From assembly GCF_029318685.1 (NCBI RefSeq), contig NZ_CP119677.1, positions 1,915,001-1,979,000 of the forward strand: DNA of 64,000 bases, given 5' to 3'. The DNA comes from Ruminiclostridium papyrosolvens DSM 2782 (GTDB taxonomy: Bacteria; Bacillota; Clostridia; Acetivibrionales; DSM-1351). Below are positions 43,565 to 53,561 of this stretch, one piece after another; position 1 is the stretch's first letter, and each line of letters begins with the position of its first letter. The notes under the pieces were generated by a model. That model was not told the origin of the DNA and ran no database searches. It saw only the letters and a list, made by a program, of their open reading frames with translations. The position numbers were made by a program, and so were the translations under genes.

Positions 43565-45049
43565 GTGGCTAAACAAAGAAAACCAACACCAGGGCAAAAA
43601 CAAAAGGAAACAATTATTACATTAACTGAAAAGCAAGGAATTTTTGTTAATTGTGAAGCAGACGAAGTTTTATATGGTGGAGCTGCCGGGGGTTAACTGG
43701 GCGGAAAAAGTTTTGTTCAGTTGGTTGATGCTATGATTTTTGCTATCAACCACCCCGGAAGTAAGCAGTTGATACTGCGTGAAACATTTCCAGAGCTTGA
43801 ACGTTCGTTAATAATGACTTCCTTGACAATGTACCCTAGCGACCAATTTCAGTATAATGCCGGGGAACATAGATGGTATCACCTGAATGGCAGCACAATT
43901 GAATTCGGGTACTTGGAAAGCTATACAGATGTGTCTAAATATCAATCTGCGGAATATGACATTATCCGAATTGATGAAGGTACGCATATGGATGAAGCAA
44001 GAATCACGTATATGAAATCCCGTATTCGTGGTGCCAACGGTTATCCAAAACAAATGAAAATATCAACAAATCCGGGAGGCATAGGACATAAGTTCCTTAA
44101 AAAAAGGTTTAGAATCGGGGTTGAAAATGAAAACGAGATATTCACAGATTATGTTGGCAAGGATAAAAACGGCGTTGATAGGTATATAACACGATGCTAC
44201 ATTCCGGCAAAAGTGTACGACAACATATTCTTAATGGAGAAGGACCCAAACTACATAACAAACCTTATGCAGTTACCTGAACGTGAAAGGGATGCCTTGC
44301 TAGAAGGCTCATGGGATATATTTGACGACCAAGCATTTCCTGAATTTGACCCGGATATACACACTTATGACCCAGAAAAGACGTTTAAGAATGGGCAAAT
44401 TCCTAAACACTGGAAACGATGGCGGTCTGCTGATAATGGGTATGACGACCCATTTGCTTTTTATTGGCACGCTATAGACGAACATGGACATGTATGGACA
44501 TATCGTGAATACACCCGTAGTGAGAAAGACCCCAAGGTAGCATATAAAGACCAAGCTGCGGAAGTTGTTTCCCGGTCAACATACCTAAACGAAGAAACGG
44601 GATTATTAGAACCAGAAAAAATACTATATACAGTTATTGGACATGATGCTTTCTTTTCGAATGAAAGGTTAGATGCAAAGAGTATTGAGGAATTTTACAA
44701 CGAGGGAGGTCTATACGGCTTTGTCCCAACTGCTACGGACCGTAAGCTAAGAACTATAGTTGCACACGAATATTTAAAACCTTATTTTGATGAGAATATT
44801 GGGAAAATGACAGCTAAATGGCATATATCAAAAAACTGCAAGGTATTAATTGAGAAATTACCGGATGCAATTAAAGACCCAAAGGATAATGAAAAGTATT
44901 TAGATAAAGACGACCACCAGTTAGATGGTGCATTTTACGGAATATTATCGCACCATTCCAAAAAAACCAGACCATTACCGAGCGAAAAAACCGAGCTTCA
45001 AAAGCATAAGGAAAAAGCATTAAAAAAATTAAAACGCCAGAGGCGATAA
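43565..45049 (+). CDS. terL: Terminase large subunit, interrupted in the P-loop by an in-frame TAA
   Basis: ATPase-nuclease that drives DNA into the prohead. The frame opens at GTG 43565 and reads LYGGAAGG, then TAA at 43694-43696 (codon 44), then CTG GGC, then GGKS and the rest of an intact TerL: FPELERSL, Walker B YDIIRIDEGTH, and nuclease-domain residues in SADNGYDDPFAF, GHDAFF and DDHQLDGAFYGI. Deleting the nine bases TAA-CTG-GGC would restore the usual P-loop GGAAGGGKS. There is no other frame change. Either the gene is inactive, or translation skips the nine bases (a GGT to GGC hop would give exactly that product), or the base calls are wrong. Confidence 0.85.
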
Positions 45050-45063
45050 GGAGGAATAAACCC

Positions 45064-45552
45064 ATGTTAGAAATTAAAAAGTTTCCGCACAAACACAAAT
45101 GTCAAGTAAGAAGCTGCAAGAATCTTGACGTATACACAATTGGTGAAGAAAACGAACACCCGGCATTTACACAGTTATACTGTAAGGACACCTTACTTGA
45201 AATGGCAGAGGTTATAAATCAGTTCTTTTCTTCTGATGGAGAAACAAAGCGAATCAATCCGGAAGAACTCCAAGCTAGAATTGATGAATTAACTTCCCAA
45301 AACGAAGAGTTGCAAAAACAAGCTGATGGACTTGAACAGATTAAGGCAGAATTTGAATCTGCAAAAGCTTCAGCTGACTTATTCAAGGAAAAGTTGGGTG
45401 AACTTGAATCTGAGAACGAGAAACTTAAAAAAGAAAACAAGTCTCTTAAAAAGAAAGCGGAAACCGTTGAAGACAAGAAAACCGACTCTAAAACGGAAGA
45501 AAGCCCGGTAAATTCCAATGAAGGGAAGAACGCAAATGGAGACAGCAATTGA
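45064..45552 (+). CDS. Coiled-coil protein between terminase and portal (162 aa)
   Basis: N-terminal region with CQVRSCKN and then a long heptad-rich coiled coil (about 60-135) and a polar end. AGGAGG upstream. It may be a head-assembly or tail-associated factor. Unknown function. Confidence 0.55.
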   Translation: MLEIKKFPHKHKCQVRSCKNLDVYTIGEENEHPAFTQLYCKDTLLEMAEVINQFFSSDGETKRINPEELQARIDELTSQNEELQKQADGLEQIKAEFESAKASADLFKEKLGELESENEKLKKENKSLKKKAETVEDKKTDSKTEESPVNSNEGKNANGDSN

Positions 45553-45853
45553 AAAAGCACTTAAACAGATAAAAGGTAAATCTGTAAAGGTTGATAAAAT
45601 TGAAGAACCAAAAAAGAGTAAGAGTAAAGGTGACCCAATTGTTTATTCATCCGACCCACGACCCACCCTATACTTGGACGATAAGGAATTTACATCAATT
45701 CCAAAACTTACAGTTGGGGATAAGGTTGTACTAGTAGTCGAATGTGAGGTAAAGAGTGTCAGCAATTATTCAAGGCTTGATGATAAGAACAAACCTAAAC
45801 AATCATATAACTGCGACCTTGCCATTAATGCTATTTCGGACATAACGGGGTGA
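45536..45853 (+). CDS. Hypothetical protein (105 aa)
   Basis: ATG 45536 inside the end of the coiled-coil gene. Lysine-rich start, then a beta-rich stretch (KLTVGDKVVLVVECEVKSVS). Unknown function. Confidence 0.5.
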   Translation: METAIEKALKQIKGKSVKVDKIEEPKKSKSKGDPIVYSSDPRPTLYLDDKEFTSIPKLTVGDKVVLVVECEVKSVSNYSRLDDKNKPKQSYNCDLAINAISDITG

Positions 45854-45859
45854 TAAGCC

Positions 45860-46048
45860 ATGCAGACAATCATCATAGTATTTTTGTGTGTTGTAATCTT
45901 AGTACAAAATATAACTCACAGGATAGAACGTAAAGACCTGTATAACCGCATTATGGCAAATGACCTTACGGAGTATAATCAAAAGCCAATAAAGCATAAG
46001 TCAGTGAAATGTGCAATCAGAAAAAACCATGATGGAAGGAGGGAATAA
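45860..46048 (+). CDS. Small membrane-anchored protein (62 aa)
   Basis: N-terminal transmembrane helix (TIIIVFLCVVILVQNI) then a polar basic tail. It lies in the packaging operon. Unknown function. Confidence 0.45.
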   Translation: MQTIIIVFLCVVILVQNITHRIERKDLYNRIMANDLTEYNQKPIKHKSVKCAIRKNHDGRRE

Positions 46049-46049
46049 C

Positions 46050-48032
46050 TTGAAATTATTAGACTATTTCAAAGACCTATTCAGTAATAAAAATCCTATT
46101 GACGATAAATTAACTGAAAATAGCTATTATAATACAGTTGAAGTTGAAGAAGTTGTATCTTTTCTTAAAAAAGAATTTAAGCGGAGGCAAGAAGATAGAA
46201 GACCTTTTGAACTCCAATGGATTCTTAACATGAACTTCCTAAATAACAACCAATATTGCGATATTAATCTTACAGCCGGTGAAGTATCGCAAATTAGTAG
46301 GGATTTTGAATGGGAGGAAAGGGAAATATACAACCATATAGCCCCTATTTATGAAACCAGACTAGCAAAGCTCTGTAAAATTGCTCCTTCCCCTCATGTT
46401 ATTCCTGCAAATTCTTCAACAAAATCTCAGGCTGCCGCTAAAATGAGTAAATGTATACTTGAAGGTGTTGACAAAGACCAAGACATGCAGAAAAAAAGGG
46501 CTACTGCCACGGCGTGGAGCGAATTGTGCGGTTGTGTTTTTTATGGTGACAGATGGGAATCTGGTGAGGGAAGGCCTCTGTTTTACGATGAAAACGGCAA
46601 TATAATACACGAAGGTAATCTTGAAAAAGATGTTATTACTGCATTTGAAATATTTCCGGACAGTTCTTTTTCACAGGGGATTACAGGCTGCGAAAGCATA
46701 ATAAGAGCAAAAGCCATTAAGGTTAATAGTATATATGATAGGTGGGGCGTAAGAGTAAAAGGCAGAGAAGTAGATGTATTTACCCTTGACCAAACAAATG
46801 TTGGTGTAGGTGGATTTAACCGTAATTCCGTGGTATCTCAGTTCAAATCAACAAAGATAGAAAAGGCTGAAATTGTTATTGAGTACATGGAACTACCAAA
46901 TAGACGGCATCCAAAAGGCTTACACATAATCATGGCCGGAGATAATTTACTTCATTATGGTGAGTTTATATATCGGGTTGGAAACGATGGCAAATATGGA
47001 TTTCCCTTGGTGATGCAAGTTTGTGTTGAAACACCCGGACGATTCTGGCCTGTTAGTATCATTGAAAGACTAATACCTATTCAAAGAAGTTTTAATGCTT
47101 TAAAGAATAGAAAAAAGGATATATTAAACCGTAAAGCAATAGGAAATTGGGCTGTAGAGGATGATGGAAATGTAGATGTTGATGATTTAGAGGAAGAAGG
47201 TTTCTACCCTGGGAAAATACATTTCTACTCACGGGGAGGAAAACCACCGCAAGAAATACAAAACCGTTCTTCAATAACAGATTTTGATGTTGAGGAACAA
47301 AGGTTATTAGACGAATTTACAACAATCAGTGGAGTATCTCCATTTGCTTCACAGAGCCTGCCCCCTACCGGGAGTAATAGCGGTGCTACACTGGAAAAAA
47401 TCAAGGAATCAGACGATACAAGAATAGGGCTTACCGCTGAGAATATCAATATTGCTGCTATAGCCAGTTATAAAATTGACTTGAGAATGTATCGGCAATT
47501 TGCAAAGACTCCAAGGCTCCTGAGACATGTAGGGAAAAATGATGAAGTGCAAATAATCGAATGGCAGGCAAGCGACCTTACTTCCGATGATATCATTATC
47601 GAAAAAGAAGACGAACTCAGTCAGACCCCGGCACAGCGTAGACAAATGGTTCTTGACTTACTACAATACAAATTATTTTCAAATGATACAGACCCAAAAA
47701 TAAGAAATAAAGTTATTAATCAATTGCAAATGGGTGACTGGGAGAATGTTGACGACATAGAAGATGCACATGTCAGTAGGGCATTAAGAGAAAACATGTT
47801 TATTAAACAGGGAAAACCTATTCAAGTTAAAGAATATGATATGCACGACCTACATATTCAGGAGCATAACAGGTGGAGGCTTGATGTAGATTTTGAGGAA
47901 TTTGAAGCAACTCAGCCGGAATTGGCACAAGCCTTTAATCAACATGTAGCCGAACATGAAGCATTAGCACAACAAAAAGTGCAGCAGCTCATAGCAATAC
48001 AACAAGGACAGCAATTACAACAGGCTCAGTAA
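46050..48032 (+). CDS. Portal protein
   Basis: 660 aa, the length of portal proteins of short-tailed phages. Segments YNHIAPIYETRLAKLCKIAP, FEIFPDSSFSQGI, PVSIIERLIPIQRSFNALKN, and a Gln-rich helical tail are typical. It forms the dodecameric channel at the head vertex. TTG 46050 has AAGGAGGG 7 nt upstream. Position between terminase and scaffold supports this. Confidence 0.85.
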   Translation: MKLLDYFKDLFSNKNPIDDKLTENSYYNTVEVEEVVSFLKKEFKRRQEDRRPFELQWILNMNFLNNNQYCDINLTAGEVSQISRDFEWEEREIYNHIAPIYETRLAKLCKIAPSPHVIPANSSTKSQAAAKMSKCILEGVDKDQDMQKKRATATAWSELCGCVFYGDRWESGEGRPLFYDENGNIIHEGNLEKDVITAFEIFPDSSFSQGITGCESIIRAKAIKVNSIYDRWGVRVKGREVDVFTLDQTNVGVGGFNRNSVVSQFKSTKIEKAEIVIEYMELPNRRHPKGLHIIMAGDNLLHYGEFIYRVGNDGKYGFPLVMQVCVETPGRFWPVSIIERLIPIQRSFNALKNRKKDILNRKAIGNWAVEDDGNVDVDDLEEEGFYPGKIHFYSRGGKPPQEIQNRSSITDFDVEEQRLLDEFTTISGVSPFASQSLPPTGSNSGATLEKIKESDDTRIGLTAENINIAAIASYKIDLRMYRQFAKTPRLLRHVGKNDEVQIIEWQASDLTSDDIIIEKEDELSQTPAQRRQMVLDLLQYKLFSNDTDPKIRNKVINQLQMGDWENVDDIEDAHVSRALRENMFIKQGKPIQVKEYDMHDLHIQEHNRWRLDVDFEEFEATQPELAQAFNQHVAEHEALAQQKVQQLIAIQQGQQLQQAQ

Positions 48033-48046
48033 GATATTCTTTCCAT

Positions 48047-48079
48047 AAAAGTACTCAAAATAATGAGTGCTTTTTCTTT
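48047..48079 (+). terminator. Terminator after the portal gene
   Basis: AAAAGTACTC-AAAATAAT-GAGTGCTTTT (10-bp arms, G-U included), then TCTTTTT. It merges with another TTTGACCATCCG copy. Confidence 0.8.
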
Positions 48080-48143
48080 TTGACCATCCGCACATTTACT
48101 TTGTTTTACTCTGAAAACAAGAAATTTATTGCGGAGGTATAAC

Positions 48144-49184
48144 ATGAAAGAAAAAAATATCGACACACGCACACATGACCTAATACTCAATTATCAGCTT
48201 TTTGCTGAACCTAGCAATCAGAGCCAGAATCCAGAAGATGGACACGCTGCTCTTAATGTTAGTCAAAGAATTGCAGCAATACTAAATAGTGCGTCCGATA
48301 ACAATCAACCAACAAATCAAGTTCAGCAGCCAACAGGTGAGGGAAATCAAGCATCGGCTCCTACAGATGGTACACAAAATCAACAGCCCTCACAATCTGC
48401 GCAGTCTGCTTCACAAACTCCTGCACAGAATACCGACACTCCACCATCAAGTGGAACCGGGGAACCAAGTACTGGAACAGGGAACGAACCTGTAGTACCT
48501 GAAAAGCGTTATAAAGATGTTCAGGCTTGGGCAACAAGATTGAGTCAGGAAAATTCACAGTTAAAACAGGCTATTGAACAGTATCAGCAGCAACAGCAAA
48601 CTTCACAGCCTCAAACACAGCAGCAGGAACAAACTATTGACCCACAGGCTTTCTTGGATTCGCTTTACGAAAAACCTCAACAGGTTTTAGGTGGGGTGGC
48701 AAAGTCGGTAATCGATAAGGAATTGGCACCCATCATTGACTTTGTAAAGAATCAAATGAAAGTTGACAGTTGGGGTAACGCTTTAAAACAGTTTCGAAGC
48801 AGTGTTCCAGATTATGCAGACAATGAACAGTCCATTATTCAGTACATTAATGACAATGGCCTTGGGGATAGTGACAATCCAGATATTGTTTTAAAAGATG
48901 CTTACATAGCTGCAAGACAACAGAATTACCAACCTCCGCAACAGGTAGACCCAACAAGCTACCTTCAAGATGAAGATTTTGTAACTCAGAACATACTTAG
49001 CAATCCAGATATTGTTAACCGTGTTATAAAAGCTCAGGCCGAAAAAATGCAGCAAGGACAACCACCAGTTTCCATAGCATCAACAGGCGGTCAACCTATT
49101 GCTACACCAGTTGAAAAGCCTAAGAACACAGATGAATTTAGAGCTAGAGCACGGGCAATATTAGGTGGAAATTTTGGTGGATAA
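48144..49184 (+). CDS. Scaffolding protein with N-terminal QLFAE motif
   Basis: 346 aa. NYQLFAE near residue 19 is the LQLFA-type motif common at the start of Firmicutes phage scaffold and capsid proteins. A long Q, P and T-rich linker and helical C-terminal part follow. It probably fills the prohead during assembly. GCGGAGG 6 nt upstream. Directly before the capsid gene. Confidence 0.82.
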   Translation: MKEKNIDTRTHDLILNYQLFAEPSNQSQNPEDGHAALNVSQRIAAILNSASDNNQPTNQVQQPTGEGNQASAPTDGTQNQQPSQSAQSASQTPAQNTDTPPSSGTGEPSTGTGNEPVVPEKRYKDVQAWATRLSQENSQLKQAIEQYQQQQQTSQPQTQQQEQTIDPQAFLDSLYEKPQQVLGGVAKSVIDKELAPIIDFVKNQMKVDSWGNALKQFRSSVPDYADNEQSIIQYINDNGLGDSDNPDIVLKDAYIAARQQNYQPPQQVDPTSYLQDEDFVTQNILSNPDIVNRVIKAQAEKMQQGQPPVSIASTGGQPIATPVEKPKNTDEFRARARAILGGNFGG

Positions 49185-49203
49185 CTAAAAGGAGTGAAAT
49201 AAT

Positions 49204-50388
49204 ATGCCAATCACAACGGAATCAATAAATCAGGTTTTTAAGACGGTATACCTTCCTATGGTAAGCGAACAGATTAATGTAAGCTTGGCAGCGGTAGCAC
49301 AGAAGATTGAATCAACTACTACAGATATTGAGACTACGGGAACAGTCGTAAAATGTGTACCGTATGGACTTAACGGTGGAACAGGTTCTATAAATGAAAA
49401 TGACCCTTTGCCGATGAGTGGCTCTAATAAAAGAGAGAATTTCAGAAGTGAGTTAAAAACTCTGGCCGGTACTTTGGAAATTACAGATAAAGCTTGGAAA
49501 TCATCTATTTCCAACGTAGCTGCTTTTGAAAATCTTTTAACTTCAAATATGGACGGACTTAAAAAGTCTTGCCAGTTCTCAGCAGGAAGACAGTATTATG
49601 GTGACGGAACTGGTGAGCTTACACGCTGTGGTACTACCACCGATTCGTTAACGGTAGAGGTAGCAAGTACTCAGTATCTTGTAGAAGGTATGATAGTTGA
49701 TTTAATAACCAATTCAACAGGAGCAGAAATAACAAACGGATCTAAAAGACGTATCAAGTCCATTGATAGAGCTAATAAAACCATTACTCTCGAAGGAACA
49801 GCAACGGTTACAACTGCATCAACTGTAAGTGTGTATGAACAGGGTTCTAAAGATAAAGAAATGACTGGACTTGGCAAAGTATTTGCAAAGGTAGGCTCTC
49901 TCTATGGCCTTGAAAAAGCTAGTTACAGTTGGCTTGTCCCTCAGCTTTTTGAAAATGTCGGCACTTTGACAAGCAGAAAGTTTGTAACAGCTATGAGACA
50001 GGTGAGAGATTATGCCGGAGGTAATGTTGATTTCATTGCAACTGCTCCTGCTGTATACGAAGAATACTATGAATACTTGGAAACTATGCAAAGACAAGTC
50101 AATGTTGTTGACTTACAGGGTGGATTCAAGTCTTTGAGTGTAAATGGTATTCCTCTGACATCAGACAGGTTTATAAAGGATGGCGAAGCTCACGGCTTAA
50201 CCTCAAATGAATGGAAACTGCATCAGTTAGATGATTGGAACTGGATGGAAGATGATAAAGGAGCAATCATAACGTTGATTAAAGGATATGCAAAGTATAC
50301 TGCTTCTCTTATCAAATATGCTGAACTGATTTGCGACCATCCCGGAGCTAATTTCAAAATGTCCGGTATTACTGTTACAGGCGGTTAA
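49204..50388 (+). CDS. Major capsid protein
   Basis: 394 aa, the length and secondary-structure pattern of HK97-fold coats. An inserted beta domain lies at about 130-215 (TTDSLTVEVASTQYLVEGMI), and a conserved core end (FIATAPAVYEEYYEYLETMQ, SVNGIPLTSDRFIKDGEAHG) follows. AAGGAG upstream. Position after the scaffold is decisive. Confidence 0.88.
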   Translation: MPITTESINQVFKTVYLPMVSEQINVSLAAVAQKIESTTTDIETTGTVVKCVPYGLNGGTGSINENDPLPMSGSNKRENFRSELKTLAGTLEITDKAWKSSISNVAAFENLLTSNMDGLKKSCQFSAGRQYYGDGTGELTRCGTTTDSLTVEVASTQYLVEGMIVDLITNSTGAEITNGSKRRIKSIDRANKTITLEGTATVTTASTVSVYEQGSKDKEMTGLGKVFAKVGSLYGLEKASYSWLVPQLFENVGTLTSRKFVTAMRQVRDYAGGNVDFIATAPAVYEEYYEYLETMQRQVNVVDLQGGFKSLSVNGIPLTSDRFIKDGEAHGLTSNEWKLHQLDDWNWMEDDKGAIITLIKGYAKYTASLIKYAELICDHPGANFKMSGITVTGG

Positions 50389-50409
50389 TTAAAAATGTAT
50401 TCCCATTAA

Positions 50410-50450
50410 AGGGGAGGGAAAATTAAACTTCCCTTCCCTGATTTTATTTT
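50410..50450 (+). terminator. Terminator after the capsid gene
   Basis: AGGGGAGGGAA (50410-50420) with TTCCCTTCCCT (50429-50439), one mismatch, then GATTTTATTTTT. Confidence 0.75.
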
Positions 50451-50463
50451 TGGAGGTAATTTG

Positions 50464-50892
50464 ATGTTTGATTTAACTTATTTCAAAAATCGTGGTGATG
50501 TAGAACCACAATGTATACTTGTTGAAAATGACGTTTATGGGATTGTTGACAGGTTACGTGAAATTGACAGTGGATACTTTGTTGTATTTAATCCGGATAC
50601 ACAGAGGTTTGAACTTCACCATTCAGAACAAATAGACGGTTCGTATTGTTTGACATTCCCATATGAAGAGCTTGACGAAAGAGCAGTAACAAAAACATTA
50701 GAGACTTCATCAGCCAGAGCTAAGATAATACGTGCTGAAATGATAGCTCACAACGAAAAAATAGAACGTGACAGAAATAATAAAATTCAGGATGAAACAT
50801 CATGGAAAACTAGAGAAATGTATCATTATGCTTTAAGGCATGGAGTTGACGGAGAAATTGACAGTGCAGCCTATTCTACAAAATGGGCATAA
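50464..50892 (+). CDS. Head-associated hypothetical protein (142 aa)
   Basis: ATG 50464 after GGAGG. LVENDVYGIVDRLREID and FVVFNPDTQRFELHHSEQ. Directly after the capsid gene. Probably a head or connector accessory. No domain recognised. Confidence 0.6.
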   Translation: MFDLTYFKNRGDVEPQCILVENDVYGIVDRLREIDSGYFVVFNPDTQRFELHHSEQIDGSYCLTFPYEELDERAVTKTLETSSARAKIIRAEMIAHNEKIERDRNNKIQDETSWKTREMYHYALRHGVDGEIDSAAYSTKWA

Positions 50893-50913
50893 GTTTAGGA
50901 GGAGATTATAAAA

Positions 50914-51453
50914 ATGACATTAAATCCATTAAGAGAAATTTTAAACAAAGCATCATATGAAGCAGGAATGCCGATTTCTGATAAGGATTTTATTAAACAT
51001 TATAATAAATGCCTTAGTGATTTAAGCGACTTATATGATACTGCTAAAGCCACGCAGGAGCAAACTATTGTTTGTGAGGATATAAACAATAAGTTTCCTC
51101 TTTTAAATAACTGCACAGGTATAAATCAGGTACTGTCTCCTGAAGGATTTAATATAAGAAACTTCAAAATAATAGACGGAAAATACATTCAGTTCTATTG
51201 GCGTGGCACATATACGGTAAGAGAATATATTTTAAACACTCAAATTGCTAGTTTGAATGAAGATTTTGAATTAAATCCGGTATACGAAAGATGTATTCCT
51301 ATTTACATAGCAGCCCAAATGGTTAAAAAAGTTGATAAAGATAATTACAAAGAATTAATGTCAGAGTTTACAGAGCTTGCAGCATTAGCCAATAGCAGCA
51401 TCAGGAAAGTATCAAATAGATATAGACAGATAAAAGCTCCAAGATTCCGCTAA
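50914..51453 (+). CDS. Head-tail connector-like protein (179 aa)
   Basis: Helical N-terminal part (LREILNKASYEAGMPISDKD), beta-rich core and a helical end, the arrangement of adaptor proteins such as P22 gp4 or similar. AGGAGG upstream. Function by position. Confidence 0.55.
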   Translation: MTLNPLREILNKASYEAGMPISDKDFIKHYNKCLSDLSDLYDTAKATQEQTIVCEDINNKFPLLNNCTGINQVLSPEGFNIRNFKIIDGKYIQFYWRGTYTVREYILNTQIASLNEDFELNPVYERCIPIYIAAQMVKKVDKDNYKELMSEFTELAALANSSIRKVSNRYRQIKAPRFR

Positions 51454-51465
51454 GGGGGAAGGCTT

Positions 51466-52053
51466 ATGGAAATTGAAAAAGTGTACTACATAGCACTTGA
51501 TATCAAAACCCGGTTAAAGTTCGAATTTATGGAGTTTGTAAGAGGGGATACGCTTAATAAAATTAGTTTTACTATTACAAATAATGGGCAGAAAGTTAAA
51601 TTATCTGACTACGCATTTAAAATATTACTAAAACGGCCGGACGGACAGATTGTACAAAGTAGCCCTACTGTTGTCGTAGATAAATTAGTTTATAGCATTG
51701 GGACTACAGAGCTTGAAAAGTGCGGATTAGTTATAGGTACCGTAGAAATATATGAGGGTTTGGACAAGATTACAACAAAGAACTTTACGTACCGGGTTGT
51801 GAACTCATTTAATGTTGAGAATATGTTGGACAGCGAGACTGAATACCCCATAAATGAAATTACAAACTATACCCATACACAAGTAGTTCCGGCGAAAATT
51901 TGGACAGTACACCATACCTTAAATAAAAAATGTAGTGTCATTGTGGTAGATTCTGCTGACAATACGGTTTTAGGTGACATTACATACATAGACATGCAGA
52001 CAATAGAAATCAAATTTCAGGCTGAATTTTCAGGCAAGGCTTATTTAAATTAA
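51466..52053 (+). CDS. Tail protein with BppU-like N-terminal domain (195 aa)
   Basis: FMEFVRGDTLNKISFTITNN and VKLSDYAFKILLKRPDG match the BppU-type N-terminal domain of phage baseplate proteins. The C-terminal part (WTVHHTLNKKCSVIVVDSAD, FQAEFSGKAYLN) is shared with phage fibre tips. Likely part of the tail tip or fibre base. Confidence 0.7.
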   Translation: MEIEKVYYIALDIKTRLKFEFMEFVRGDTLNKISFTITNNGQKVKLSDYAFKILLKRPDGQIVQSSPTVVVDKLVYSIGTTELEKCGLVIGTVEIYEGLDKITTKNFTYRVVNSFNVENMLDSETEYPINEITNYTHTQVVPAKIWTVHHTLNKKCSVIVVDSADNTVLGDITYIDMQTIEIKFQAEFSGKAYLN

Positions 52054-52068
52054 ATGGAGGACAGAGAA

Positions 52069-52671
52069 ATGCTTGTATTAACAAATCTTAATCTTAATAA
52101 AAATGAATTACAGAATGTCAGACTTCAAAATCTTGCAACAGGGCCTTCATCACCTTTAAGCGGTATAGTATATTTTAATACTGCTGACTCGAAATTCTAC
52201 GGGTGGAATGGTAGTGGATGGATTAATCTTGGTGGAACAGGAACCGGCACAATTCCGACTAAAGTCAGTGACTTAGAAAATGATAGTGGCTTTATAACAT
52301 CAACTATTACTGACCAACTTAACACTGAAATCCAAAATATAAAAAATGTATTGGATGATGATACTGACGGGAGCATTACGGATTTTATTGCAAATTTAAA
52401 GGCACAGTGGGAAACTGCTGACAGCAATCTACAAACGCTGATAACTCAAAAAACTAATAAATATACTCAAGCAATTGGTGACGGGACGGCAACACAATTT
52501 AATGTGACTCATAATCTGAATACCCTTGATGTAAATACATCTCTTAGGTCTAATCAAGCCCCATACGATGTAGTGTTTACAGATATTACAATAGTTGATG
52601 CTAACAATATAACAGTAACCTTTGCACAAGCTCCCACTGAAAACCAGTTCAAAGTAGTTGTAATAGGGTAG
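52069..52671 (+). CDS. Tail-fibre-type protein (200 aa)
   Basis: LTNLNLNKNELQNVRLQNLA and GIVYFNTADSKFYGWNGSGW are typical of phage fibre and collar proteins. A helical middle is followed by a C-terminal fibre-tip-like domain (TQFNVTHNLNTLDVNTSLRS). ATG 52069 follows ATGGAGGA, which is the ribosome site rather than an earlier start. Confidence 0.7.
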   Translation: MLVLTNLNLNKNELQNVRLQNLATGPSSPLSGIVYFNTADSKFYGWNGSGWINLGGTGTGTIPTKVSDLENDSGFITSTITDQLNTEIQNIKNVLDDDTDGSITDFIANLKAQWETADSNLQTLITQKTNKYTQAIGDGTATQFNVTHNLNTLDVNTSLRSNQAPYDVVFTDITIVDANNITVTFAQAPTENQFKVVVIG

Positions 52672-52681
52672 GTGAGTTCTA

Positions 52682-52963
52682 TTGAAACTATTTGGAAGAG
52701 AATTTAAGTTCAACGAATTTGATGTAATACATAAAGGAAATTTAATTGTTTGGGAGGGTGTACCTTCCGAGCCTGACGAAAACGGATTTACAACCGTGAT
52801 TGATTATAAGCGTGGCGATGGAAGGAAATATCTTCAGATAAGATTTTTAAATCCAGTAGATGGTGTATATCAGAACTATAGCTTAACGTATTACGAAAAT
52901 GACGGGATAACTGTAAAGTCGGAGTACACTTATGATATTGCATTGGGAGAAGGGAGCGTTTAA
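52682..52963 (+). CDS. Small tail-region protein (93 aa)
   Basis: TTG start behind AGGTGAG. Beta-rich with VIDYKRGDGRKYLQIRFL. Likely a structural or fibre-associated part. Unknown function. Confidence 0.5.
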   Translation: MKLFGREFKFNEFDVIHKGNLIVWEGVPSEPDENGFTTVIDYKRGDGRKYLQIRFLNPVDGVYQNYSLTYYENDGITVKSEYTYDIALGEGSV

Positions 52964-52965
52964 AA

Positions 52966-53547
52966 GTGCCACAAACCATTAATGAAATAAAAATATTCCT
53001 TCAAAGCATTAAACCAGATTCCATTATAGTAAATGACCAAACAATTATACAGTTTGTGAATGAGGTTGACGGCTCAATTCATTATGAAATATACAAAGAA
53101 AAAACAAGTGTTGATTTCGCATTAGTCGAAGGCCAGTCAGAATATAACCTTCCTGATGGGGTGGTCTTTGATTATATTGACCAGGTATATGTTAATGATG
53201 AAAGTCTACAAAAAATAGATGAATCATACAAAGACACCACGGGCTTTTTAAAAGGTTCAACATCATCCAAGGTAAGAATATACCCTGTCCCTAATGATAG
53301 TGACGAGACGGGCGAAACAAACCTAACAATAGTATATCTCAAGCCATATGTAAAACATACATCTCTATTCGATACAGTGTTTGTAGATTCACCTCATGAC
53401 AAGATGTATTATGAGTACCTGTCTGCAAAGATAGGCCTATTTAAGGAGGATACTGAAACCTTCAATAATATGATAACTCTGTACAATACATCAAAGGCTG
53501 AATATACAGCATGGTATAACGAGAGACACACAAATAGAAAGGCATAA
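52966..53547 (+). CDS. Adaptor/head-completion protein (193 aa)
   Basis: Helical N- and C-termini around a beta core (LPDGVVFDYIDQVYVNDESL, KVRIYPVP). The layout matches adaptor proteins of short-tailed phages that sit under the portal. GTG start 2 nt after the previous gene, behind GGGAGCG. Assignment by shape and position. Confidence 0.55.
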   Translation: MPQTINEIKIFLQSIKPDSIIVNDQTIIQFVNEVDGSIHYEIYKEKTSVDFALVEGQSEYNLPDGVVFDYIDQVYVNDESLQKIDESYKDTTGFLKGSTSSKVRIYPVPNDSDETGETNLTIVYLKPYVKHTSLFDTVFVDSPHDKMYYEYLSAKIGLFKEDTETFNNMITLYNTSKAEYTAWYNERHTNRKA

Positions 53548-53561
53548 GGCGGTGTAAACTT

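Noticed and set aside
43565-45049. Group I intron or intein at the terminase P-loop
   Set aside because: Only nine bases are in excess, far too few for an intron or intein.
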